Positions 6,761 to 14,284 of a stretch of DNA of 16,622 nt are shown in pieces. The first letter of the stretch is position 1; the number at the start of each line of letters is the position of its first letter. This DNA is from Pseudomonadota bacterium. GTDB taxonomy: Bacteria; Pseudomonadota; Alphaproteobacteria; Azospirillales; Azospirillaceae. A model generated the notes under the pieces. The model was not told the origin of the DNA. It searched no databases and was given only the letters and a program-made list of their open reading frames with translations. The stretch covers positions 1-16,622 of the forward strand of contig JAEYPE010000258.1 in assembly GCA_023411035.1 (NCBI GenBank). The letters run 5' to 3'. Both the position numbers and the translations under genes were made by a program.

Positions 6761-7747
6761 ATGACCATCCAAATCGGCACCATCTCGCTTGAGGGTCCGG
6801 TGATCCTCGCCCCTATGTCCGGCGTCACCGACCTGCCGTTCCGGCGGCTGGTGAAACAATCGGGCTGCGGGCTGGTCGTGTCCGAAATGGTCGCGAGCCA
6901 GGCGATGATCCGCGAGAACCGGCAGACCCTGCGCATGGTGGAATGCGAGCCGGAGCAGTTCCCCATGGCGGTCCAGCTTGCCGGCTGCGAGCCGGAGGTG
7001 ATGGCCGAAGCCGCGAAGCTCAACGAGGACCGCGGCGCCGCCATCATCGACATCAATTTCGGCTGCCCCGTGAAAAAGGTGGTCAACGGCCACGCCGGTT
7101 CCTCCCTGATGCGGGACGAGGCGCTCGCCGCCCGCATCCTGGAGGCCACGGTGAAGGCCGTCTCCATCCCCGTGACGCTGAAGATGCGCAAGGGCTGGGA
7201 CGAGACGAGCCTGAACGCGCCCCGGCTGGCCCGCATCGCGGAAGAGTGCGGGATCAAGCTGGTCACCGTGCACGGCCGCACCCGCGACCAGTTCTACAAC
7301 GGCACCGCCGACTGGGCCTTCGTCCGCTCCGTGAAGGACGCGGTGTCGATCCCGGTGGTGGTGAATGGCGACATCGCGACCTTCGACGACGTGGACCGCG
7401 CACTCGCGGAATCCGGCGCCGACGGGGTGATGATCGGGCGCGGCAGCTATGGGCGCCCCTGGTTCCCCGCCCAGGTGATGCACTATCTGCGCACCGGCGA
7501 ACGGCTGCCCGATCCGCCGTTGCACCGGCAGCTCGACACGCTGCTGGAACATTACGACGCCATGCTGTCCCATTACGGTGTGGAAGGCGGGCTGCGCGTC
7601 GCCCGCAAGCATGTGTCCTGGTACTCCTCGGGCCTGCGCGGCTCCGCCGAATTCCGGTCGGAGGTCAACCGCATGTCCGATCCCGAACAAGTGCGCGGGT
7701 TCATCCGCGACTTCTACGCCCCGGCGATCGAAAGGATGGCCGCCTGA
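6761..7747 (+). CDS. dusB: tRNA-dihydrouridine synthase B (NifR3 family)
   Basis: This FMN enzyme reduces specific uridines in tRNA to dihydrouridine using NADPH. The protein has 328 residues from ATG 6761. It shows the N-terminal LAPMSGVTDLPFR motif for FMN binding, the catalytic cysteine C102 in DINFGCPVKKV, the VHGRTRDQFY stretch and the GADGVMIGRG phosphate-binding loop near the end of the TIM barrel. A GTG at 6755 is an alternative start two codons upstream; the ATG is better spaced from GTGGG at 6747-6751. It is the first gene of the operon known in Azospirillum as nifR3-ntrB-ntrC. Its TGA overlaps the ntrB ATG by one base, so the two are translationally coupled. The historical nif name reflects position, not a shown role in nitrogen fixation. 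Confidence 0.95.
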   Translation: MTIQIGTISLEGPVILAPMSGVTDLPFRRLVKQSGCGLVVSEMVASQAMIRENRQTLRMVECEPEQFPMAVQLAGCEPEVMAEAAKLNEDRGAAIIDINFGCPVKKVVNGHAGSSLMRDEALAARILEATVKAVSIPVTLKMRKGWDETSLNAPRLARIAEECGIKLVTVHGRTRDQFYNGTADWAFVRSVKDAVSIPVVVNGDIATFDDVDRALAESGADGVMIGRGSYGRPWFPAQVMHYLRTGERLPDPPLHRQLDTLLEHYDAMLSHYGVEGGLRVARKHVSWYSSGLRGSAEFRSEVNRMSDPEQVRGFIRDFYAPAIERMAA

Positions 7748-8949
7748 TGGCCCGAACATCCGCTGCTGCCCCGTTGTCCCGCCGCCCGTCACGGTCGCCT
7801 GCGCCTTCCACCTCCTACCGCCCCGTCCGCAGTTGCATCGACCCGTCCGTGGTGCTGAACGCGCTGCCGGACCCGGTGATGGTCGTGGATGGCGCCGGCC
7901 TCATCCGCTACGTGAATCTGGAGGGGCAGGAGTTCTTCGGCCTGTCCGCCGCCATGATGGAAGGCATGCCGCTGGCCGACCTGTTGCCGCCCAACAGCCC
8001 GGTCAGCCAGTTGATCGAGCAGGTGCAGCAGGGCCGGAACCGCGCCTCGCAGGAAGGCGTCGTCATCGACACGCCGCGCATCGGCCCGCATCACGTCACC
8101 GTGCGGGTCACCGCCCTGGGCGAGCCCGCCGACCATGTGCTGGTCACGGTCAACGAACGCACGCTGGCCCGCAAGATCGACAACTCGCTGACCCACCGGA
8201 ACTCAGCCCGCTCCGTCACCGCCATGGCGTCGATGCTGGGGCACGAGGTGAAGAACCCGCTGTCCGGCATCCGCGGCGCGGCCCAGCTTCTGGAAGAGAA
8301 CTGCAGCGAGTCCGACCGGGTGCTGACTCGGCTGATCTGCGACGAGGCGGACCGCATCGTCGCCCTGGTCAACCGGATGGAGGTCTTCTCCGACCAGCGC
8401 CCGCTGGAACGTGGGGCGGTGAACATCCACACGGTGCTGGAGCATGTCCGCAAGGTGGCGCAAAGCGGCTTCGCGCGGAGCATCCGCTTCATCGAGCGGT
8501 ACGACCCGTCCCTGCCGCCGGTTTATGGGAACCGCGACCAACTCATCCAGATTTTCCTCAACCTGATTAAAAATGCGGCAGAAGCTGCCCCGGATGTGGG
8601 CGGCGAGATCATTCTCAGCACATCCTATCAGCACGGGGTGCGCATGGCTCTGCCGGGCGGCGACACCCGCCTGCATCTGCCTTTGCTGGTGTCCGTTCAG
8701 GATAATGGGGACGGCATACCCGAAGATTTGCGCTCCAACCTGTTCGACGCCTTCATCACGACGAAGGTCAACGGAACTGGCCTTGGTCTTGCATTGGTGG
8801 CGAAAATCATCGGCGATCACGGCGGAGTCATCGAGTTTGACAGCCAGCCGCGCCGCACCGTCTTCAAGGTCTCGCTACCCATGTACGATGAAGCGCAGAT
8901 GAGCGGCGATCCTGCACCGGCCAGAAGCATTCGAGGGAGCGTCGGATGA
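7747..8949 (+). CDS. ntrB: Nitrogen regulation sensor kinase NtrB (GlnL)
   Basis: This soluble histidine kinase/phosphatase controls NtrC according to nitrogen status, normally through interaction with a PII protein. The protein has 400 residues and no membrane segment. A Ser/Pro/Arg-rich head (1-30) is followed by a PAS domain (about 33-140). The phosphoacceptor is H166 in MLGHEVKNPLSGIRGAAQLL, the NtrB-type H-box. The ATP-binding domain has the N-box NLIKNAAEAA (N276), the G1 box DNGDG (319-323) and the G2 box GTGLGL (343-348). The ATG overlaps the dusB stop (TGATG). Reading upstream in the same frame runs through dusB and is only an open shadow. The gene overlaps ntrC by 4 nt (ATGA), matching the tight coupling of this kinase-regulator pair. 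Confidence 0.97.
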   Translation: MARTSAAAPLSRRPSRSPAPSTSYRPVRSCIDPSVVLNALPDPVMVVDGAGLIRYVNLEGQEFFGLSAAMMEGMPLADLLPPNSPVSQLIEQVQQGRNRASQEGVVIDTPRIGPHHVTVRVTALGEPADHVLVTVNERTLARKIDNSLTHRNSARSVTAMASMLGHEVKNPLSGIRGAAQLLEENCSESDRVLTRLICDEADRIVALVNRMEVFSDQRPLERGAVNIHTVLEHVRKVAQSGFARSIRFIERYDPSLPPVYGNRDQLIQIFLNLIKNAAEAAPDVGGEIILSTSYQHGVRMALPGGDTRLHLPLLVSVQDNGDGIPEDLRSNLFDAFITTKVNGTGLGLALVAKIIGDHGGVIEFDSQPRRTVFKVSLPMYDEAQMSGDPAPARSIRGSVG

Positions 8950-10391
8950 GCGCAGCCACGATTCTGGTTGCGGACGACGATCGTGCCATCCGCACCGTGC
9001 TGACCCAGGCGCTTGCCCGCCTCGGCCACGAAGTACGCACCACCGGCAACGCCTCCACGCTCTGGCGCTGGGTGGCGGACGGGCAGGGCGATCTCATCAT
9101 CACCGACGTGGTGATGCCCGACGAGAACGGCCTGGACCTGATCCCGCGGATCAAGAAGATCCGGCCCGACCTGCGCATCATCGTGATGAGCGCGCAGAAC
9201 ACGCTGATCACCGCCGTCAAGGCGGCGGAGCGCGGCGCCTTCGAGTATCTGCCGAAGCCCTTCGACCTGAAGGAGTTGGTCTCCGTCGTCGAACGGGCGC
9301 TGAACTCCAACACCCCGCCTGCGGCACTGCCGGCCGACGCCGGGGAGTCGGACGAGCAGCTTCCCCTGATCGGCCGGTCCCCGGCCATGCAGGAGATCTA
9401 CCGCGTCCTTGCCCGTTTGATGGGCACCGACCTGACCGTGACCATCACGGGCGAGTCGGGCACCGGCAAGGAACTGGTCGCCCGCGCGCTGCACGATTAC
9501 GGCAAGCGCCGCAACGGCCCCTTCGTCGCCATCAACATGGCGGCCATCCCGCGCGAACTGATCGAGTCCGAGCTGTTTGGCCACGAGAAAGGTGCCTTCA
9601 CCGGCGCCACCAACCGCTCCACGGGCCGGTTCGAGCAAGCGCAGGGCGGCACCCTGTTCCTGGACGAGATCGGCGACATGCCGCTGGAGGCGCAGACACG
9701 CCTGCTGCGCGTGCTCCAGGAGGGGGAGTACACCACCGTCGGCGGGCGTACGCCCATCAAGACGGACGTACGCATCGTCGCCGCGACCCACCGCGACCTG
9801 CGTACTCTGATCCGCCAGGGCCTGTTCCGCGAGGACCTGTTCTACCGCCTGTGCGTCGTCCCCATCCGCCTGCCGCCGCTGCGCGAGCGTACGGAGGACG
9901 TGCCGCTGCTGGTCCGACACTTCCTGAACCTGTGCCAGGCCCAGGGCCTGCCGGTGAAGAGCATCGACCAGCCCGCCATGGACCGGCTGAAGCGCTACCG
10001 CTGGCCGGGCAACGTGCGCGAACTGGAGAACCTCGTCCGCCGTCTCGCCGCGCTCTATTCGCAGGAGGTCATCAGCCTGGACGTTGTGGAGGCGGAGCTT
10101 GCCGACGCCACACCCGCCGCCCAGCCGGTGGAGGAACCGCAGGGCGAGGGCCTGTCCGCCGCCGTCGAGCGGCATCTGAAGGACTATTTCGCCGCGCACA
10201 AGGACGGTATGCCGTCCAACGGCCTGTACGACCGGGTTCTGCGCGAGGTGGAACGGCCCCTGATCGCGCTCAGCCTCTCGGCCACGCGAGGGAACCAGAT
10301 CAAGGCGGCGCAGCTTCTCGGCCTCAACCGCAACACGCTGCGCAAGAAAATCCGCGATCTGGACATCCAGGTTGTGCGTGGACTGAAGTGA
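8946..10391 (+). CDS. ntrC: Nitrogen regulation response regulator NtrC (GlnG), sigma-54 activator
   Basis: NtrC is phosphorylated by NtrB under nitrogen limitation and activates sigma-54 promoters. The protein has 481 residues in the standard three-part layout. The receiver domain (about 5-120) has the acidic pocket D10-D12, phosphorylation site D54 and the conserved K104 of the LPKPF motif. The AAA+ domain (about 140-370) has Walker A GESGTGKE (169-176), an intact GAFTGA sigma-54 contact loop (216-221), Walker B LFLDEIGD (237-244) and the RWPGNVRELENL motif (352-363). The C-terminal Fis-type helix-turn-helix covers about 435-475 (GNQIKAAQLLGLNRNTLRKKI). It shares ATGA with the ntrB stop. 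It is the last gene of the dusB-ntrB-ntrC unit before a 186-bp gap. Confidence 0.97.
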   Translation: MSAATILVADDDRAIRTVLTQALARLGHEVRTTGNASTLWRWVADGQGDLIITDVVMPDENGLDLIPRIKKIRPDLRIIVMSAQNTLITAVKAAERGAFEYLPKPFDLKELVSVVERALNSNTPPAALPADAGESDEQLPLIGRSPAMQEIYRVLARLMGTDLTVTITGESGTGKELVARALHDYGKRRNGPFVAINMAAIPRELIESELFGHEKGAFTGATNRSTGRFEQAQGGTLFLDEIGDMPLEAQTRLLRVLQEGEYTTVGGRTPIKTDVRIVAATHRDLRTLIRQGLFREDLFYRLCVVPIRLPPLRERTEDVPLLVRHFLNLCQAQGLPVKSIDQPAMDRLKRYRWPGNVRELENLVRRLAALYSQEVISLDVVEAELADATPAAQPVEEPQGEGLSAAVERHLKDYFAAHKDGMPSNGLYDRVLREVERPLIALSLSATRGNQIKAAQLLGLNRNTLRKKIRDLDIQVVRGLK

Positions 10392-10396
10392 TCCGG

Positions 10397-10418
10397 CGCC
10401 GGGCGGACAAGCCCGGCG
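10397..10418 (+). terminator. GC hairpin just after ntrC
   Basis: CGCCGGGC (10397-10404) and GCCCGGCG (10411-10418) form a perfect 8-bp stem with a 6-nt loop, 5 nt past the ntrC stop. A run of six T occurs only at 10442-10447, 23 nt downstream, which is too far for a standard intrinsic terminator. It may act as a pause, a 3'-end stabiliser or a partial terminator between ntrC and ntrY. Confidence 0.4.
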
Positions 10419-10462
10419 TCTCCTCATTCCCACAGAGTGCCTTTTTTGCGACAGACTTAGGA

Positions 10463-10577
10463 CCCCTCTGCCTTTGGCAGTGGTCCATAGGGACTGTTCG
10501 AAAGGCAGAGGGGTTGCCGCTTGGCAGGGCGGCAACAGCTCGTGTATCATTCTGGCAACAGACTGGTTGCTGGATTG
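10463..10577 (+). promoter_or_regulatory. Structured leader before ntrY with competing inverted repeats
   Basis: Four inverted repeats overlap here. A: CTGCC-TTT-GGCAG (10468-10480). B: a perfect 13-bp pair CCCCTCTGCCTTT (10463-10475) with AAAGGCAGAGGGG (10501-10513). C: GTTGCCGC (10513-10520) with GCGGCAAC (10529-10536). D: GCAAC (10555-10559) with GTTGC (10566-10570), just before the ATG at 10578. A and B use the same left arm and exclude each other. The sequence GGCAACAG occurs twice (10531-10538 and 10554-10561), so the GTTGC arms of C and D can swap partners. The arm 10507-10513 (AGAGGGG) is also a good ribosome site for an in-frame TTG at 10521. No match to a known riboswitch class is apparent to me, and no clear promoter is visible in 10392-10577. 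Confidence 0.5.
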
Positions 10578-12869
10578 ATGTCACCCACACCCCCTGAGAC
10601 CGCCACGCCGCTTTGGCAGCAGTTCCTTCGCTGGGCAACCCGAGTCGGGCTGGCGAAGCGGCTTGCCTTCGCGCTGTCGCTGGCCGCCCTCGTGGCGGGC
10701 TTCGCGACCTACACGGCGCTGACGGAAAGCGCGCCCTTCGGGGAAACCAACCCGCGCACCGTCACGCTGCTGCTGACGCTGGATCTGGCGCTCCTCCTGC
10801 TGCTCGGCGTGCTGATCGCCCGGCGCATCGTCTATCTGTGGATCGGGCGGCGGCGCGGCCTCGCCGGGTCGCAGATGCATGTGCGACTGGTGGCGGTGTT
10901 CAGCCTTCTGGCCATCGCGCCGGCCATCATCATGGCCATCTTCTCCACGGTCTTCTTCTACGTCGGTGTGCAATCCTGGTTCAGCGAGCGGGTGCGCACC
11001 GCGGTGAACGAATCCCTGGCGGTCGCCAGCGCCTATCTGCACGAGCACCAGCAGAACATCCGCGCCGACGCGCTCGCCATGGCGAACGACCTGAACCAGG
11101 AGGCGGCGCGGCTCGCCAGCGATCCGGAGCGGTTCGAGCAGGTGGTCGCCACCCAGGCGATGCTGCGCGCCCTGTCGGAGGCCATCGTCTTCAACGGGAC
11201 GACCGGCGCCATCATCGCGCGCGCCGGCTACACCTTCGCGCTGGAGTTCGACCCGATCCCCGACGACAAGCTGGCCACCGCCCGCCGGGGCGAGGTGGCG
11301 ATGATCGTCAGCGAGAACGACGACCGGGTGCGCGCCCTGGTCCGGCTGGACCGCTTCGCCGACACCTATCTCTATGTCGGGCGCATGGTGGAGCCGCGTG
11401 TGCTCTCCCACATGGCCTCCGCGGAAGGGGCGGTGAGGGAGTTCGGGGCGCTGGAGAGCCAGCGCGGCAGCCTTCAGATCACCTTCACCCTGATCTTCCT
11501 CGTCGTGGCGCTGCTGCTGCTGCTGGCCGCGGTGTGGGCCGGCCTGATCTTCGCCACGCGGCTGGCGCGGCCCATCAGCGCGCTGATCGGCGCGGCGGAG
11601 CGGGTGCGCGCCGGTGACCTGACCGTCCGCGTGACCGAACCCCCGGCGGAGGACGAGTTGGGCCTGCTGTCGCGCGCCTTCAACCGCATGACCACGGAGA
11701 TCGAAAGCCAGAGGCATGAGCTTCTGTCCGCCAACCGCCTGATCGACGAGCGCCGCCGCTTCACGGAAACGGTGCTGGGCGGCGTGTCCGCGGGCGTGAT
11801 CGGCCTGGACGGGGAGGGGCGGATCACCCTGCCCAACTTCTCCGCCGCGCGGCTTCTGGGCGTCGAAGACCCGGAAAGCATGATCGGGGAGAAACTGGCC
11901 GACCTGTCGCCGGAGATGGGGGAGCTTCTGGCCCACGCGCCGGGCCGCCCGGGCCGGGTGGTTCAGGACCAGATCCAGATCCGCCGTCCCGGCACGACTC
12001 CGCTGACCCTGCTGGTCCGCATCTCCACCGAGGGGCGCGGCGGCGGGGAGATCCGCGGCTATGTCGTGACCTTCGACGACATCACCGAACTGGTTTCCGC
12101 CCAGCGCAAGGCGGCCTGGGCCGACGTGGCCCGACGCATCGCCCACGAGATCAAGAATCCGTTGACGCCGATCCAGCTTTCCGCCGAACGGCTGCGCCGC
12201 AAGTACCTGAAGGAAATCACCAGCGACACCGAGGTCTTCACCATGTGCACGGACACCATCGTCCGGCAGGTGGACGACATCCGGCGCATGGTGGACGAGT
12301 TCTCGGCCTTCGCGCGCATGCCGCAGGCGGTGATGAAGCCCTGCAACCTCAACGATCTCGTCCGGCAGGCGGTGTTCCTGCAATCCAGCGCGCACAGCGG
12401 GAAGATCAAGTTCGAGATGTCGCTTCCGCAGGGGCCGCTGACCGTGCCCTGCGACAGCCGCCAGATCAGCCAGGCGCTGACCAACCTGCTGCAGAACGCG
12501 GCGGACGCCATCGAAGGGCGCCCGGCGCCCGCGGACGGTGCCGAACTGCCGCCCGGCCATGTCTCCATCCGGATCGATGCCGATGCCGAGCGCATCGCCA
12601 TGATCGTGGAGGACAACGGCAAGGGCCTGCCCACCGAGGAGCGGGACCGGCTGACCGAGCCCTATGTGACGACGCGGACCAAGGGCACGGGACTGGGGCT
12701 CGCCATCGTCAAGAAGATCATGGAGGACCATGGCGGCGTGCTGACCCTGGAGGACCGCGAGGGCGGTGGGGCGCGCGTCGGTCTGGTCATCCCCAACACG
12801 GCCAACATCGGCATCGCCACACCGGCGGAGACCGGCGGAGAGAAGAGGCAGGCAGCCCATGGCGCATGA
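10578..12869 (+). CDS. ntrY: Membrane nitrogen-regulation sensor kinase NtrY
   Basis: NtrY is the membrane-bound partner of NtrX; the pair affects nitrogen metabolism, and in several alphaproteobacteria also respiration and the cell envelope. From ATG 10578 the protein has 763 residues. Membrane segments lie near 31-47, 62-83, 103-131 and 301-325, with a periplasmic sensor region of about 170 residues before the last one. A HAMP domain (about 325-380), a PAS domain (about 395-505), the H-box with H523 (ARRIAHEIKNPLTPIQLSAE) and the ATPase domain follow, with N640, DNGKG (679-683) and GTGLGL (703-708). The start is uncertain: ATG 10578 has a poor ribosome site, while an in-frame TTG at 10521 has AGAGGGG seven bases upstream and would add 19 residues; GTG 10542 is a third option. 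The gene overlaps ntrX by 11 nt. Confidence 0.93.
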   Translation: MSPTPPETATPLWQQFLRWATRVGLAKRLAFALSLAALVAGFATYTALTESAPFGETNPRTVTLLLTLDLALLLLLGVLIARRIVYLWIGRRRGLAGSQMHVRLVAVFSLLAIAPAIIMAIFSTVFFYVGVQSWFSERVRTAVNESLAVASAYLHEHQQNIRADALAMANDLNQEAARLASDPERFEQVVATQAMLRALSEAIVFNGTTGAIIARAGYTFALEFDPIPDDKLATARRGEVAMIVSENDDRVRALVRLDRFADTYLYVGRMVEPRVLSHMASAEGAVREFGALESQRGSLQITFTLIFLVVALLLLLAAVWAGLIFATRLARPISALIGAAERVRAGDLTVRVTEPPAEDELGLLSRAFNRMTTEIESQRHELLSANRLIDERRRFTETVLGGVSAGVIGLDGEGRITLPNFSAARLLGVEDPESMIGEKLADLSPEMGELLAHAPGRPGRVVQDQIQIRRPGTTPLTLLVRISTEGRGGGEIRGYVVTFDDITELVSAQRKAAWADVARRIAHEIKNPLTPIQLSAERLRRKYLKEITSDTEVFTMCTDTIVRQVDDIRRMVDEFSAFARMPQAVMKPCNLNDLVRQAVFLQSSAHSGKIKFEMSLPQGPLTVPCDSRQISQALTNLLQNAADAIEGRPAPADGAELPPGHVSIRIDADAERIAMIVEDNGKGLPTEERDRLTEPYVTTRTKGTGLGLAIVKKIMEDHGGVLTLEDREGGGARVGLVIPNTANIGIATPAETGGEKRQAAHGA

Positions 12870-14259
12870 CATTCTGATCGTCGACGACGAAGCGGACATC
12901 CGGATGCTGATCGCCGGCATCCTGAACGACGAAGGCATGAAGACGCGCGAGGCCGCGGACGCCGATCAGGCGTTCGCGCAGGTCGCCGCGCGCCGGCCCA
13001 GCCTTGTGGTCCTCGACATCTGGCTCCAGGGCAGCCGGCTGGACGGGTTGCAGATTCTCGAACAGCTCATGCGCGACCACCGGAATTTGCCGGTCATCAT
13101 GATCTCGGGCCACGGCAACATCGAAACCGCCGTGTCGGCCATCAAGATCGGCGCCTACGACTTCATCGAGAAGCCCTTCAAGGCCGACCGGCTGCTGCTG
13201 ATGGTGGACCGCGCCATCGAGGCGGCCCGGCTGAAGCGCGAGAACGAGGAGCTGAAGCTGCGGGCCGGCGGCGAGGTGGAACTGATCGGGCGTTCGACCG
13301 CGGTCGGCCACGTCCGCCAGAGCATCGAGAAGGTGGCCCCCACCGGCAGCCGCGTCCTCATCACCGGCCCCGCCGGCTCCGGCAAGGAGGTGGTAGCCCG
13401 CCTGATCCATGCGCGGTCGCGCCGCAACGGCGGTCCCTTCGTCGGGCTGAACTGCGCCACCATGCGCCCCGACCGGCTGGAGATGGAGCTGTTCGGGACG
13501 GAGGCCGGGGTGGACGGGCCGGGTCGCAAGATCGGCACCTTCGAACAGGCGCACGGCGGCACGCTGCTGCTGGACGAGGTGGCCGACATGCCGCTGGAAA
13601 CCCAGGGCAAGATCGTCCGCGCCTTGCAGGAACAGGTGTTCGAGCGCGTCGGCGGCGGCCAGCGGGTCGAAGTGGACGTGCGGGTCGTCGCCACCTCCAA
13701 CCGCGATCTCCAGGCGGAGATCGAGCAGGGCCGCTTCCGCCAGGACCTGTTCTACCGGTTGGCCGTCGTGCCGATCCGGGTGCCGTCGCTGGCCGAACGG
13801 CGCGAGGACATTCCCCTGCTGGCCCGCCACTTCATGCAGCGTTCCGCCGAAGCCGCCGGCCTGCCGGCGCGCGAGTTCGGCGAGGACGCCATGGCGGCGC
13901 TCCAGGCCTATGACTGGCCGGGCAACGTGCGCCAGCTCCGCAACGTGGTGGATTGGCTGCTCATCATGGCGCAGGGCGACCCGAAGGAGCCGATCCGCGC
14001 CGACCAGCTTCCGCCGGAAATCGGTGCCATCACCCCGACCGTCCTGAAATGGGACAAGGGCGGCGAGATCATGGGCCTGCCGCTCCGCGAGGCCCGCGAG
14101 GTGTTCGAGCGCGAATATCTGCTGGCCCAGGTGACCCGCTTCGGCGGCAACATCTCCCGCACCGCCTCCTTCGTGGGGATGGAACGCTCCGCCCTGCACC
14201 GCAAGCTGAAGTCGCTGGGCGTCCACGGCAACGAAAAGGGCAAGCTGTTCGTCGAGTGA
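12859..14259 (+). CDS. ntrX: Nitrogen assimilation response regulator NtrX
   Basis: NtrX is the response regulator paired with NtrY. The 466-residue protein has a receiver domain with D9-D10 and phosphorylation site D53 (VVLDIWL), K105 in IEKPF, an AAA+ domain with Walker A GPAGSGKE (170-177) and Walker B LLLDEVAD (237-244), a DWPGNVRQLRN motif and a C-terminal Fis-type helix-turn-helix (GNISRTASFVGMERSALHRKLK). In place of the GAFTGA loop of sigma-54 activators it reads GTEAGVDGPGRKIG (213-226). NtrX of other alphaproteobacteria also lacks or alters this loop, so the protein probably regulates without activating sigma-54 polymerase. The ATG at 12859 has AGAGG at 12844-12848; the frame is open upstream to 12766 but this lies within ntrY and adds no receiver sequence. 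trkA follows after 25 bp. Confidence 0.96.
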   Translation: MAHDILIVDDEADIRMLIAGILNDEGMKTREAADADQAFAQVAARRPSLVVLDIWLQGSRLDGLQILEQLMRDHRNLPVIMISGHGNIETAVSAIKIGAYDFIEKPFKADRLLLMVDRAIEAARLKRENEELKLRAGGEVELIGRSTAVGHVRQSIEKVAPTGSRVLITGPAGSGKEVVARLIHARSRRNGGPFVGLNCATMRPDRLEMELFGTEAGVDGPGRKIGTFEQAHGGTLLLDEVADMPLETQGKIVRALQEQVFERVGGGQRVEVDVRVVATSNRDLQAEIEQGRFRQDLFYRLAVVPIRVPSLAERREDIPLLARHFMQRSAEAAGLPAREFGEDAMAALQAYDWPGNVRQLRNVVDWLLIMAQGDPKEPIRADQLPPEIGAITPTVLKWDKGGEIMGLPLREAREVFEREYLLAQVTRFGGNISRTASFVGMERSALHRKLKSLGVHGNEKGKLFVE

Positions 14260-14284
14260 GGCGGGCGGGGAAGGGTGGAAGGCC

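Noticed and set aside
10463..10513. 13-bp inverted repeats as ends of a tiny mobile element
   Set aside because: The unit is only 51 bp, no target-site duplication flanks it, and the left arm is part of a nested hairpin; an RNA structure explains it better.
10553..10570. Possible sigma-54 promoter TGGCA...TTGC before ntrY
   Set aside because: The spacing between TGGCA and TTGC is 9 nt instead of 6, outside the strict limits of sigma-54 promoters.
10581..12938. Minus-strand open frame of 785 codons opposite ntrY
   Set aside because: Translation is rich in Arg, Gly, His and Asp and has no domain pattern, while the plus strand encodes an unmistakable histidine kinase. Similar long frames opposite ntrC (8817-10550), ntrX (12787-14328) and trkA (14069-15613) were rejected for the same reason.
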